Part shown: positions 44,248-53,360 of the stretch, piece by piece
Numbering within the stretch: the stretch's first letter is position 1
How the letters are laid out: each line of letters begins with the position of its first letter
NCBI GenBank assembly: GCA_039649115.1
Contig: JBBWZQ010000106.1
Span: 1 to 56,041, forward strand
Length of the DNA stretch: 56,041 nt
Direction: 5' to 3'
Source: DATEJJ01 sp039649115
GTDB taxonomy: Bacteria; Actinomycetota; Actinomycetes; Mycobacteriales; Micromonosporaceae
The notes under the pieces: model-generated
Told to the model about the DNA's origin: nothing
Database searches by the model: none
The model's input: the letters and a program-made list of their open reading frames with translations, nothing else
Made by a program: the position numbers and the translations under genes

Positions 44248-44991
44248 ATGTGGTGGTCGCGCAAGCGCAGGCAGCAGCAGTTGGCAGATGCCCGTGAAGA
44301 GGCACTGCGCTGGTACGAGCGGCTCGGTGGCCAGGTCATGAACCTGCCGCCGGGCGACGAGCCGGCCACGAAGCAGGCGCTGATCGACGCGGGCGAGCGG
44401 TACAACGCGGCGGGCAGCCAGCTGGACCGCGCCACCTCGGTCAAGCAGTTCGAGCTGGCCCGGGAGACGGCGCTGGAGGGCCTGGCATACGTCCGCGCCG
44501 CCCGCACCGCGATGGACCTCGATCCGGGTCCGGAGCTGCCCCCGCTTGCCGGGCAGCGGGCCGCCGGCACGCTGCAGGAGGAGCGCGCGGTGCAGGTGCA
44601 GGGGCACGAGTACCGGGCCTCGCCGCGGCCGGGCGCCGGCACCCCGTACTACTACCCGGGCGGCACGGTCTCCGGGCGCCCGGTGCCATCCGGCTGGTAC
44701 TCCGAGCCGTGGTGGAAGACCGCGCTGGTGGCGGGGGCCGCGGGCATCGGCTCCATGCTGATTTTCGACGCGCTGTTCTCACCCGGCTTCGGCGCCGGCT
44801 TCGGCGGCTTCGACCAGGGCTACGGCTCAGGTTACGACCAGGGCTTCGACGCGGGTTACGACCAGGGCCAGGATGGCGGCGGGGACGGCGGCGGCTACGA
44901 CGGTGGCGGCGGCTACGACGGTGGCGGTGGCTTCGACGGCGGTGGGTTCGACGGGGGCGGGTTCGACGGCGGGGGCTTCGACGGGTTCTGA
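44248..44991 (+). CDS. Membrane protein with Gly/Asp/Phe-rich repeat tail
   Basis: 247-residue protein of unknown function. A helical, charged N-terminal domain (about 1-110) precedes a Pro/Gly/Tyr-rich linker (GAGTPYYYPGG), one transmembrane helix near residues 157-174 (TALVAGAAGIGSMLIFDALF), and a repetitive tail with GYDQGFDAGYDQG, then GGGYDGGG and GGGFDGGG units. The tail resembles short-tailed Gly-rich proteins such as TPM-domain relatives, but no TPM domain is seen. ATG 44248 follows TACCGT (44236-44241) by six bases. Confidence 0.75.
   Translation: MWWSRKRRQQQLADAREEALRWYERLGGQVMNLPPGDEPATKQALIDAGERYNAAGSQLDRATSVKQFELARETALEGLAYVRAARTAMDLDPGPELPPLAGQRAAGTLQEERAVQVQGHEYRASPRPGAGTPYYYPGGTVSGRPVPSGWYSEPWWKTALVAGAAGIGSMLIFDALFSPGFGAGFGGFDQGYGSGYDQGFDAGYDQGQDGGGDGGGYDGGGGYDGGGGFDGGGFDGGGFDGGGFDGF
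44877..44988 (+). repeat. In-frame Gly-rich coding repeat
   Basis: Repeated codons for GGG(Y/F)DGG give about eight near-identical short units at the end of the preceding gene. Such purine/GGC-rich repeats are prone to length change. Confidence 0.75.
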
Positions 44992-45091
44992 TCCCGGACC
45001 GGTGCCCAGCCACCGGGATCTTGGTGGGTTGTCCACAGGCGACGGTCGAGTGGTTGCGGGTCGCGACGGGACTGTCGCACAGTAGCGAGCC

Positions 45092-46069
45092 ATGAGGCTC
45101 GATGCGTTGATCGCCGTGCAGTTCGGCATCGTGCGCCGGGACCAACTTCTGCGCTGCGGGATCACCCCCGCGACGGTCCGGCGCCGGCTGAATTCAGGGG
45201 AGTGGCAGAGCGTCTTCGCCACCGTGTACGCACTGTTCGCCGGCCCGCTCGACGCGCGGCGACGGCAGGTCGCCGGCTGGCTCTACGCCGGGCCGGGCAG
45301 CCAGCTCGCCGGCCCGACGGCCGCGCGCCTCTACGGCCTGCGCAACGCGCCGGCCGACCCGCGGATCCACCTCCTGGTGCCGCACCGCCGGCAGCTGTCG
45401 TCCGCCGGCTTCGCGGTCATCCACCGCACCGTGCGGATGGAGCCGCGGCCGCACCAGGTCGCGCCGATCGCGGTCTGCTCGCTGGCCCGCGCGGTGGCCG
45501 ACTCGGCGCGCTGGTGCCCCGAGGTGACCATGGTCCGGGCGCTGGTCAGCGAGGCCATCGAGCGCCGCTTCACCACCGTGGAGGCGTTGCGGGCCGAGTC
45601 GTCGGCCGGCCGGCGCAACGGCAGCGCGCTGCTCCGGGCCACGCTCGACGAGCTTGCCGGGGGCACCCGGCACGCCCCGGAGCAGGATCTGCGGACCGCG
45701 CTGCTGCAGTCGCGCGAGCTGCCGCGGATCGCCTGGCAGCCGCAGCTCGTCGGGGCCGACGGGCGTGGCCTGCCCTGGGTGGACGGCTGGATCGACGAGG
45801 TGGGCATCGGCATCGAGGTGGACCTGAGCACCGAGGCGTCGCCCGACGAGTGGGAGCGCACGGCGCGCCGGCACGCGTTGCTGGCCGAGTACGGCGTGCT
45901 GGTGCTCCAGTTTCCGGCGGCCCGGATCAGGCGCGACCCGTTCGGCGTCCGCGCCGCCGTGGAGCGCGCCTACCGGCACCGGCGCGCCTGCCGCGCCCGG
46001 GCCCAGGCGATCCTGGTGGCGCAGGGCGCGACCAGGATCGGGGTGGGTGCCGCCGGCGGGACCGGTTAG
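45092..46069 (+). CDS. AbiEi-antitoxin-domain / DUF559-like protein
   Basis: 325-residue protein. The N-terminal part (about 1-60, FGIVRRDQLLRCGITPATVRRRLNSGEW) matches the winged-helix AbiEi antitoxin N-domain. The middle is all-alpha, and the C-terminal region (VDGWIDEVGIGIEVDLSTEASPDEWERTARRH...) resembles DUF559/Vsr-like nuclease folds. No AbiEii-type toxin gene is adjacent, so it is an orphan. Such proteins are frequent in actinobacteria; function unknown. Its stop overlaps that of the convergent DUF1349 gene. Confidence 0.75.
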   Translation: MRLDALIAVQFGIVRRDQLLRCGITPATVRRRLNSGEWQSVFATVYALFAGPLDARRRQVAGWLYAGPGSQLAGPTAARLYGLRNAPADPRIHLLVPHRRQLSSAGFAVIHRTVRMEPRPHQVAPIAVCSLARAVADSARWCPEVTMVRALVSEAIERRFTTVEALRAESSAGRRNGSALLRATLDELAGGTRHAPEQDLRTALLQSRELPRIAWQPQLVGADGRGLPWVDGWIDEVGIGIEVDLSTEASPDEWERTARRHALLAEYGVLVLQFPAARIRRDPFGVRAAVERAYRHRRACRARAQAILVAQGATRIGVGAAGGTG

Positions 46070-46671
46070 GAGCCGTTGCGCAGGTCGGCCAGGCGTGCCC
46101 TGACAAACCGGACGTCGTCGAAGGTTGCCGCGCAGCCGTCGCCGGTCGGCGACTGCGACTCGAAGCCGATCTGCGTCGCCTCCGCCCCCAGGTCGAAGTA
46201 GCGCACGAAGGACCACGAGGCGCCGTCGGTGGAGGCGTGGAAGGCGTGCGCGCGACCGAGCCGGGAGATGCGCAGCCAGACGGTACGGCCGGTGACGATG
46301 AACCCGTTCGCGTCGTCGGAGGCGCGCCGGGTGACCACCGAGACGATCATCGGGGCCCGGCCGGGTGACCGCTCGAAGCACAGCTTGGCCCAGCGGCTCT
46401 CGTCCGCCCACACCAGCAGCACGCCCGCGTCGAAGGTCGCCGCGAACTCCACGGCGACCCGCGCGGAGAACTGGAAGTCGCCCTCCGGCGGTGTGCCGAT
46501 CAGCCGTGGCGCGTTGAGCCGCACGCTGTCCCCGCCCGGATCGACGAACAGGTCCGTCAGCCGCCCGGCCTCGACGCGCAGGCGCGTCGTGCCGTCGGTC
46601 TCGCAGCGCACGGGGGACACGTCCCAGCGCAGAGGAATCGGCAGGGCCGAAAGCGTGATCGGTGTCTCCAC
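46066..46671 (-). CDS. DUF1349 concanavalin-like protein
   Basis: 201-residue protein of the DUF1349 family (beta-sandwich related to concanavalin A-like folds). Typical segments are DFQFSARVAVEFAATFDAGVLLVWADESRWAKLCFE, VWLRISRLGRAHAFHASTDGASW and IGFESQSPTGDGCAATFDDVRF. No signal peptide is present. Possible sugar binding is inferred from the fold only. It lies 58 bp downstream of the ABC exporter genes in the same direction. Confidence 0.85.
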   Translation of the reverse strand: METPITLSALPIPLRWDVSPVRCETDGTTRLRVEAGRLTDLFVDPGGDSVRLNAPRLIGTPPEGDFQFSARVAVEFAATFDAGVLLVWADESRWAKLCFERSPGRAPMIVSVVTRRASDDANGFIVTGRTVWLRISRLGRAHAFHASTDGASWSFVRYFDLGAEATQIGFESQSPTGDGCAATFDDVRFVRARLADLRNGS

Positions 46672-46729
46672 CCGATGGATTGTGGACCAACCGGGCGGTC
46701 CTGTCGACCCGAACCGCGTGATCGTCGGG

Positions 46730-48610
46730 CTAGACCAGGCTGTCCTGCCATTGCTGGTGCAGCGTGGCGTACCGGCCGCCCCGCTCGATGAGCCGGTACG
46801 GTGGGCCGTCCTCGACGATCAGTCCGCGGTCCAGAACGAGTACCCGGTCCGCTATCTCCACTGTGGACAGTCGGTGTGCGATCACGATCGCGGTACGGTC
46901 GGCGAGGATCGTGCGCAGCGCCCGCTGGACGAGACGCTCGGACGGGATGTCCAGGGAGGAGGTGGCCTCGTCGAGGATGAGCACCACAGGATCCGCGAGG
47001 AACGCGCGCGCGAACGCGACGAGCTGCCGCTGGCCCGCCGACAGCCGCCCACCCCGCTTGCGCACGTCGGTCTGGTAGCCCTCCGGCAGCGCCGCGATGA
47101 ACTCGTCCGCGCCGATCGCGCTCGCCGCGGTGACCACCTCGGCGTCGGACGCGCCGGGCCGGCCGAACCGGATGTTGTCGGCGACGGTGCCGGAGAAGAG
47201 GAAGTTCTCCTGGGTCACCATGACCACCGCCGTCCGCAGCTCGTCGTCGGACAGCTGCCGCAGATCGATGCCGTCCAGGCTGACCGAGCCCGCCGTCGGG
47301 TCGTAGAACCGGGAGACCAGCTTGGCGATCGTGGTCTTGCCGGCACCGGTGGCGCCGACGACCGCGAGCGTCTGCCCGGCCGGGATGGTCAGGTCCAGGG
47401 TGGGCAGCACCGGCCGGTCCGCCCGGTATGCGAAGCTGACCTGCTGGAAGCGCAGCTCACCCCGCTCGCGGCGGGCCGGCAGCTGGGTCGGCCGGGCGGG
47501 TTCGGGTACCGACGGCGCCTCGTCGAGCACGCCCGCCAGCTTCTCCAGCGCCGCCGACGCGGACTGCAGCGAGTTGTAGAACTGGGAAAGGTCCTGCATC
47601 GGCTCGAAGAACTTGCGCAGGTACAGCAGGAACGCGGCGAGCACGCCGACCTGGGTCTGGCCGTGCAGCGCCCGGTAGCCGCCGTAGGTGAGCACGATCG
47701 CCACGCTCAGGTTGCCGATCAGCTTGATGCCCGGCGAGAACAGCGCGATCAGCCGGAACGCGGTCAGGTTGGCCCGCCGGTAGTTTTCGTTGACGGCCTC
47801 GAAGATGTCCTGGTTGCGCTGCTCGCGACGGAACGCCTGCACCGCCCGGATGCCGCCCATCGACTCGACGAAGTGGACGATCACCAGGGCGACCGCCTCG
47901 CGGGTGCGCCGGTACGCCCTGGCCGAGGAGCGCTGGAACCACCGGGACAGCGCGATCAGGAACGGGAACGAGACGAGCGTGACCAGGGCCAGCGGCGGGT
48001 CCAGCCAGAGCAGGATGGCGGCCACCGAGATGACCGACAGCGCGGAGAGCACGAGGTCCTCGACGCCGCCGTCGAGCAGTTCCGAGATGGAGTCGGTGTC
48101 GCTGGTCAGCCGGGAGATGACCCGCCCGGACGTGTACCGCTCGTGGAACCCCACGGACAGCCGCTGGAAGTGCTGGTACACCCGGTTGCGCAGGTCGAAC
48201 AGGATGGCCTGGCCGATCCGCCCGGACAGCGTGATGAAGCCGCGCTTGCCGGCGTACTCGGCGAGCGCGGCGACCACGAACGCGATGCCGATGTCGATCA
48301 TCACGCCGCCGTGCCGGGGATGGGACAGCAGCGGCGGGATGCCCCTGTCGATGCCGAGCTTCACGAGGTACGGGCCGGCCATGGCGGCGGCGTTCTGCAG
48401 GAGCAGCAGCGCGATCATCAGAGTGACCCCGCGCCGGTGCGGGCGTACCAGTGACCTGAGCAGTGCCCGGGAGTCGGCGCGCAGCCGTACCACCGAACCG
48501 CCCTCGGCCGCGGTGCGCTCGGCGTCCTCGTCGACCGCGACCCCCCGCCAGGCCGCGATGTCCCGCTCGGCGGCCGGTTCGCTGATGGCCGCCTGTTCTT
48601 GAGTTGTCAC
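46730..48610 (-). CDS. ABC exporter half-transporter (TMD-NBD), canonical ATPase site
   Basis: 626-residue ABC exporter subunit: a 60-residue polar N-terminus, six transmembrane helices (about 70-360), and an ATPase domain with Walker A VVGATGAGKTTIAKL, signature LSAGQRQL, Walker B VVLILDEATSSLD (catalytic Glu present) and switch His in IAHRLSTVE. Its start overlaps the stop of the next gene upstream (GTGA, 48607-48610), so both halves are made together. It likely forms a heterodimer with that partner. The substrate is unknown. Confidence 0.93.
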   Translation of the reverse strand: MTTQEQAAISEPAAERDIAAWRGVAVDEDAERTAAEGGSVVRLRADSRALLRSLVRPHRRGVTLMIALLLLQNAAAMAGPYLVKLGIDRGIPPLLSHPRHGGVMIDIGIAFVVAALAEYAGKRGFITLSGRIGQAILFDLRNRVYQHFQRLSVGFHERYTSGRVISRLTSDTDSISELLDGGVEDLVLSALSVISVAAILLWLDPPLALVTLVSFPFLIALSRWFQRSSARAYRRTREAVALVIVHFVESMGGIRAVQAFRREQRNQDIFEAVNENYRRANLTAFRLIALFSPGIKLIGNLSVAIVLTYGGYRALHGQTQVGVLAAFLLYLRKFFEPMQDLSQFYNSLQSASAALEKLAGVLDEAPSVPEPARPTQLPARRERGELRFQQVSFAYRADRPVLPTLDLTIPAGQTLAVVGATGAGKTTIAKLVSRFYDPTAGSVSLDGIDLRQLSDDELRTAVVMVTQENFLFSGTVADNIRFGRPGASDAEVVTAASAIGADEFIAALPEGYQTDVRKRGGRLSAGQRQLVAFARAFLADPVVLILDEATSSLDIPSERLVQRALRTILADRTAIVIAHRLSTVEIADRVLVLDRGLIVEDGPPYRLIERGGRYATLHQQWQDSLV

Positions 48611-50385
48611 GCGCTCACCTCGCTGGGCTCGGCCGCGGCCGAGAGAACCTCGCGGTAGGCCGGCACCGTTGCCAGCAGTTCGGTGTGTGTGCCGACGGCG
48701 GTCAGGACCCCGTCCTGCAGCAGCGCGACCCGGTCGGCGAGCGCCACAGTGGACGGTCGGTGCACCACGATCAGGGCCGTGGTGCCCCGCAGCACCCGTG
48801 CCAGGGCCTCCTCCACGAGTGCCTCGGTGTGCACGTCCAGCGCGGACAGCGGGTCGTCGAGGACCAGTACGTGCGGCTTGCCCAGCACCGCCCGGGCCAG
48901 GGCGAGCCGCTGGCGCTGCCCGCCGGACAGGGACAGCCCCTGCTCACCGACCCGCGTGGAAAGCCCCCACGGCAGGTCGTAGACGAACTCGGCCTGCGCC
49001 ACGGCGAGCGCCTCCGCGACCTGCTCCTCACCGGCGTCGGGATGGCCGAGCGTGAGGTTTTCCCAGACCGACATGGAGAAGAGGGTGGCTTCCTCGAACG
49101 CGACCCCGACCAGCCCGCGCAGGCTGGACAGGTGGAAGTCGCGGATGTCGCGGCCGTCCAGCGTGATGCGCCCGGCCGTCACGTCGTAGAGCCGGGGTAC
49201 CAGCGACACGAGGGAGGTCTTGCCGGCGCCGGTGACGCCCACGATGGCGACCGTCTCGCCCGGCTGCACCTCCAGGTCGATCCGGCGCAGCACGTCGGAC
49301 TCGGCGTCGGGGAAGCGGAAGGCGACGCCCTCGAAGCACAGGTGGCCCCGGATCCCGTCGAGGTCGGTGACGGTCGCCGCACCCGGGCGGTCCACAATGG
49401 ATGGCTGTACGTCGAAGACCTCGTAGATGCGGTCGGCGGCGGTCATCGCCTCCTGCCCGTTCGCGATGATCCAGCCGAGCGCGTCGATCGGCCAGACCAG
49501 CATCAGTTGCAGCGTGACGAACGCCACCAGCTCGCCCACCGTCATCCCGCCGGAGGCGACCGCGTAGGCGCCGCCGACCAGCACGACGGCGAGCGTGGCG
49601 TTGGGTACCAGGTCGAACCCGGCCCAGGTGCGCCCGAGCAGCCGCGCCTTGCCCACGGCGGTGTCGTGGATCAGCTTCGCCCCGCCGCGGAACCGGTCGG
49701 CCATGTAGCGGCGCCGGCCGAACGACTTGATCACCCGGATGCCCTGCGCCGACTCCTCGATCACCGTCGCCAGGTCGCCCTGCTGGTCCTGCATCGTGCG
49801 GGACGCGGTGATGTAGCGCCGGCTGAACCAGAGGCTCAGCAGGAACAGGGGCACCGCGCTCACCGCGACCAGCAGGCCGAGCGGCCAGTAGAGGCGCAGG
49901 AGCAGCGCGACCACCAGGCAGTAGGTGCCGATGTTGATGATCAGGAAGATCAGCCCGAACGAGAGGAACCGCCGGATCACGCTCAGGTCGGTGGTGACCC
50001 GGGAGAGCAGCTGCCCGGACTGCCAGCGGTCGTGGAACGCGATCGGTAGTCGCTGCAGGTGTTCGTACAGGTCGTTGCGCATCGCGTACTCCATGCCCAG
50101 CGCCACGCCCGACTGGCTCCACCGGCGAATGAAGATCAGCACTGCCTCGACGGCCCCGAGCAGCAGCGCGAGCGCGCCGAGTTCGAGGAGGCCGGCGCCG
50201 TGCCGGTGCCGGACCGGGCCGTCGACGACCCGCTGGACGACCAGCGGAACCATGATCCCGGCGCCGGTCGCGGCGGCGGCGGCGGCCAGCATCCAGGTCA
50301 TGTGTGACAGGTGGGGACGGACGTACGACCGGATGCGCCAGAGGCTGGACAGGGAAGATCGCGTTGAGCTGCTATCCAGAGGCAC
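48607..50385 (-). CDS. ABC exporter half-transporter (TMD-NBD), degenerate Walker B
   Basis: 592-residue partner subunit: six transmembrane helices (about 20-310) and an ATPase domain with Walker A IVGVTGAGKTSLVSL, signature LSGGQRQRL and switch His in VVHRPSTVAL. The Walker B sequence is VLVLDDPLSALD, so Asp replaces the catalytic Glu. This is typical for the non-hydrolysing site of heterodimeric exporters (TmrAB, BmrCD type). GTG 50385 follows TAACGT (50397-50392) by six bases; it is the first gene of the operon. Confidence 0.93.
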   Translation of the reverse strand: MPLDSSSTRSSLSSLWRIRSYVRPHLSHMTWMLAAAAAATGAGIMVPLVVQRVVDGPVRHRHGAGLLELGALALLLGAVEAVLIFIRRWSQSGVALGMEYAMRNDLYEHLQRLPIAFHDRWQSGQLLSRVTTDLSVIRRFLSFGLIFLIINIGTYCLVVALLLRLYWPLGLLVAVSAVPLFLLSLWFSRRYITASRTMQDQQGDLATVIEESAQGIRVIKSFGRRRYMADRFRGGAKLIHDTAVGKARLLGRTWAGFDLVPNATLAVVLVGGAYAVASGGMTVGELVAFVTLQLMLVWPIDALGWIIANGQEAMTAADRIYEVFDVQPSIVDRPGAATVTDLDGIRGHLCFEGVAFRFPDAESDVLRRIDLEVQPGETVAIVGVTGAGKTSLVSLVPRLYDVTAGRITLDGRDIRDFHLSSLRGLVGVAFEEATLFSMSVWENLTLGHPDAGEEQVAEALAVAQAEFVYDLPWGLSTRVGEQGLSLSGGQRQRLALARAVLGKPHVLVLDDPLSALDVHTEALVEEALARVLRGTTALIVVHRPSTVALADRVALLQDGVLTAVGTHTELLATVPAYREVLSAAAEPSEVSA

Positions 50386-50481
50386 TCTGTGACGTTAGCT
50401 GGAGGGTACGACGCTTCACGAACCACTTTTCGTTATCTGACGTTCATGCGTGGGCAGTCACCGATTCGCTGTCAGATCTCG

Positions 50482-50520
50482 GTCACTGCCGCCAGAGTCG
50501 ACGTCAGTGCCGCCAGAGTC
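50482..50520. repeat. Direct repeat of the ada-alkA gene end
   Basis: TCACTGCCGCCAGAGTC (50482-50498) and TCAGTGCCGCCAGAGTC (50504-50520) differ at one base and are 22 bp apart. The second copy holds the stop codon and last codons (RLWRH) of the alkA fusion; the first is a downstream duplicate. Confidence 0.85.
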
Positions 50521-51973
50521 TTATGACGGCGTAGGAGCGCCAGGGTCGCCAGCCCCGGGCGTGGCGCTCCAGCGCCTGCGGCTCCTCCGGCAGGCCCAGC
50601 AGCCCGGCGCCCCGGCGGACGCCGAGGTCACCGGAGAGGAAGACGTCGGGATCGCCCAGCGCGCGCAGGGCGATGTAGCGGGCGGTCCACTCGCCGATAC
50701 CGGAAATCCGGCGCAGGGCCTCCTCGGTGCCGGCCCGGTCGGCGCCGCCGTCGAGGACGAGCGCGCCGGTCGCCACCGCCTCGGCGAGCGCCCGGATCGT
50801 GGCGCGCCGGGCGGCGGGCATGCCGAAGGCGGAGTCGGGAGCGGCGGCGACGGCGGCGGCATCCGGGAACGGCCGCAGCTGCCGGTCGCCCGGAGCGGGC
50901 GTGGCGGCCTTCACTGTCGGGACCGCTGACTGTGGCCGCTGGGCAAGCTGCGCGACCAGACGGGCAAGGACGGTACGGGCACCGGCGACCGAGATCTGCT
51001 GGCCGACCACGGCGCGTACCGCCACCTCGAAGCCGTCCACCGTCCGCGGTACCCGTACCCCGGGCTCCTTCAGGACCGCCGGTGCCAGCGCCGGGTCCTC
51101 GTCCAGCGTGGCGTCCACCGCGGCCGGGTCGGCGTCCAGGTCCAGCAGCCGCCGGCAGCGCGCCACCGCGGGGGCGAGGTCGCGCAGGTCGGCCAGGCGC
51201 AGCGTCGCCGCGACGTACCCCTCGCGCGGGGTGAGCACCACCGAGCCGGTCCCGTGCGGCAGCCGCAGCCCGCGGGCGTACCCGCCGTCCGCGACTGCCT
51301 CGACGCCCTCGATGGAACGGGCCGCGAGGAACTCCAGCAGCGCCTGCGCGTGCAACGGCGGCCGGTACGCCAGCCGCAGGCTCAGCGCGCCGGGCGTCGG
51401 GGACGGTACCTGCCGCGCACCGGTACGCAGGTCCGACGGTGCGGCGGCGTACACCTCGCGCAGGCAGTCGTTGAACTGCCGTACCGAGCCGAACCCCGCC
51501 GCGAACGCGATCTCCGCCATGCCCAGGTCGGTCGTCTCCACCAGGATCCGTGCCGTCTGCGCGCGCTGCGCCCGGGCCAGCGCGAGCGGCCCGGCGCCCA
51601 GTTCCGCGCTGAGCATCCGGCTCAGGTGGCGCGTCGTGTAGCCGAGGCGCGCCGCGAGTCCCGGTACCCCGTCACGGTCGACCACCCCATCCGCGATCAG
51701 CCGCATCGCGCGCCCGACCACGTCGGCCCGCACGTCCCACTCCGGCGAGCCCGGCGCGGCGTCGGGCCGGCAGCGCCGGCACGCGCGGAACCCGGCCCGC
51801 TGCGCCGCGGCGGCCGACGGGTAGAACCGCACGTTCTCCCGCTTCGGCGTGGTGGCCGGGCAGGACGGCCGGCAGTAGATCCCGGTGCTGGTGACGGCGG
51901 TCACGAACCAGCCGTCGAACCGGGGGTCCCGGCTGTCCACGGCCCGGTAGCAGCGCTCGAAGTCAGGGTCCAC
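50504..51973 (-). CDS. alkA: Ada methyl-acceptor/AraC regulator fused to AlkA DNA glycosylase
   Basis: 489-residue fusion. The Ada zinc domain has Cys34, Cys38, Cys65 and Cys68 (YCRPSCPA, CRRC); Cys38 corresponds to the Ada methyl acceptor. An AraC-type HTH follows (about 85-185, with IAFAAGFGSVRQFNDCLREVY), then the AlkA N-terminal domain and an HhH-GPD glycosylase domain ending with the catalytic Asp in FLSGDLGVRR. It lacks the second Ada methyltransferase domain (no PCHRV). It likely senses methylphosphotriesters and excises 3-methylpurines. The start GTG 51973 (VDPDFERCYRAV) is chosen by family N-termini; 52030 is possible. Confidence 0.9.
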   Translation of the reverse strand: MDPDFERCYRAVDSRDPRFDGWFVTAVTSTGIYCRPSCPATTPKRENVRFYPSAAAAQRAGFRACRRCRPDAAPGSPEWDVRADVVGRAMRLIADGVVDRDGVPGLAARLGYTTRHLSRMLSAELGAGPLALARAQRAQTARILVETTDLGMAEIAFAAGFGSVRQFNDCLREVYAAAPSDLRTGARQVPSPTPGALSLRLAYRPPLHAQALLEFLAARSIEGVEAVADGGYARGLRLPHGTGSVVLTPREGYVAATLRLADLRDLAPAVARCRRLLDLDADPAAVDATLDEDPALAPAVLKEPGVRVPRTVDGFEVAVRAVVGQQISVAGARTVLARLVAQLAQRPQSAVPTVKAATPAPGDRQLRPFPDAAAVAAAPDSAFGMPAARRATIRALAEAVATGALVLDGGADRAGTEEALRRISGIGEWTARYIALRALGDPDVFLSGDLGVRRGAGLLGLPEEPQALERHARGWRPWRSYAVIRLWRH

Positions 51974-52128
51974 CCTTGCGATCCTGCCCGGAGCCCGGGC
52001 CAAAAGCTCGCGGATTTCGGACATCGCCATTGGTCCGGGACCGTCCGCTTAGCGGGGGTCCGGGCGGGTACATGCCGCACGATCGCCACCGCCACCGCGG
52101 CGGGGCGGCGCCGTTCACGGGGGGACAC

Positions 52129-53286
52129 ATGAAGGCCGTGGTCTACGAGGGCCCGCGCACCGTGGCCGTCAAGGACGTACCGGATGCGCGGATCGAGCAG
52201 CCCACCGACGTGCTCGTGCGGATCACCACGACGAACATCTGCGGCTCGGACCTGCACATGTACGAGGGGCGTACCGACATGGAGCCGGGCCGGGTGCTCG
52301 GTCACGAGAACGTCGGCGAGGTGGTCGCGGTGGGCCCTGGGGTGCAACGGGTACAGGTCGGCAGCATGGTCTGCCTCCCGTTCAACATCGCGTGCGGCTT
52401 CTGCGAGAACTGCGAGCGCGGCCTGACCGCGTTCTGCCTCACCACGAACCCGGCACCGGGGATGGCGGGCGCGGCGTACGGTTTCGCCGGCATGGGGCCG
52501 TACGACGGTGGGCAGGCGGAGCTGCTGCGCGTGCCGTTCGGCGACTTCAACTGTCTCGTGCTCCCGCTGGACGCGCGCGACGCGGCCCGGCAGCGCGACT
52601 ACGTGATGCTCGCCGACATCTTCCCGACCGGGTGGCACGCCACCGAACTCGCCTGCGTGCGGCCCGGCGACGCGGTCGCCGTCTTCGGCGCCGGTCCGGT
52701 CGGGCTGATGGCGGCGTACTCCGCGATGCTCAGGGGCGCCGGCAAGGTGATGGTCGTCGACCACCATGCCGACCGGCTCGGGCTGGCCGAGCGGATCGGT
52801 GCGATCCCCATCGACGACTCGGTGGCCTCGCCGGTGGCCCAGATCCTGGAGGAGACGGACGGCCTGGGCGCCGACCGGGGCTGCGAGTGCGTCGGGTACC
52901 AGGCGGAGGACCCGCGCGGCGAGGAGTACCCGAACCTGACGCTCAACCGGCTGGTGGAGTCGGTGCGGTTCGCGGGTTCGATCGGGGTCGTCGGCGTGTA
53001 CGTGCCCAGGGACCCGAACAGCCCGGACGAGCTGTACCGGCAGGGCGAGCTGGCCTTCGACTTCGGCCGGTTCTGGTTCAAGGGCCAGAGCATGGGCACC
53101 GGGCAGTGCAACGTGAAGGCGTACAACCGGCAGTTGCTGGATCTCATCGTGTCCGGCCGGGCACAACCGTCCTTTGTGGTCTCTCACGAGCTGCCGCTGG
53201 ACCAGGCGCCGGACGGGTACCAGCATTTCGACGCGCGCGACACGGGCTGGACAAAGGTGGTGCTGCATCCCGACGGCGGCCGGTGA
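52129..53286 (+). CDS. Glutathione-independent formaldehyde dehydrogenase-like zinc alcohol dehydrogenase
   Basis: 385-residue medium-chain dehydrogenase. The catalytic zinc site is NICGSDLHMYEG and GHENVGEV; structural zinc cysteines are in ACGFCENCERGLTAFC; the NAD motif is VFGAGPVGLMAA. The inserts LPFNIACG, NPAPGMAGAAYGFAGMG and LADIFPTGWHATELA match the Pseudomonas putida glutathione-independent formaldehyde dehydrogenase group. It would oxidise formaldehyde to formate, though relatives accept other aldehydes and alcohols. ATG 52129 follows a GGGGGG tract. It is divergent from ada-alkA. Confidence 0.88.
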   Translation: MKAVVYEGPRTVAVKDVPDARIEQPTDVLVRITTTNICGSDLHMYEGRTDMEPGRVLGHENVGEVVAVGPGVQRVQVGSMVCLPFNIACGFCENCERGLTAFCLTTNPAPGMAGAAYGFAGMGPYDGGQAELLRVPFGDFNCLVLPLDARDAARQRDYVMLADIFPTGWHATELACVRPGDAVAVFGAGPVGLMAAYSAMLRGAGKVMVVDHHADRLGLAERIGAIPIDDSVASPVAQILEETDGLGADRGCECVGYQAEDPRGEEYPNLTLNRLVESVRFAGSIGVVGVYVPRDPNSPDELYRQGELAFDFGRFWFKGQSMGTGQCNVKAYNRQLLDLIVSGRAQPSFVVSHELPLDQAPDGYQHFDARDTGWTKVVLHPDGGR

Positions 53287-53307
53287 GCGGGCTGCCGGAC
53301 CCCACGT

Positions 53308-53325
53308 CGTGACGGAAGCGTCACG
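53308..53325. promoter_or_regulatory. Inverted repeat before the HRI1-like / oxygenase genes
   Basis: Perfect arms CGTGAC and GTCACG with a 6-bp spacer, ending 35 bp before the inferred transcript start at 53361. It could be an operator, or a terminator for the dehydrogenase gene 22 bp upstream. Confidence 0.35.
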
Positions 53326-53360
53326 GGTTCGTCACAATGAGGCGCTTTACTGTCAAGGCC

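Noticed and set aside
45092..46069. Complete AbiE-type toxin-antitoxin system
   Set aside because: Only an AbiEi-like N-terminal domain is present; no nucleotidyltransferase toxin gene (AbiEii) is adjacent.
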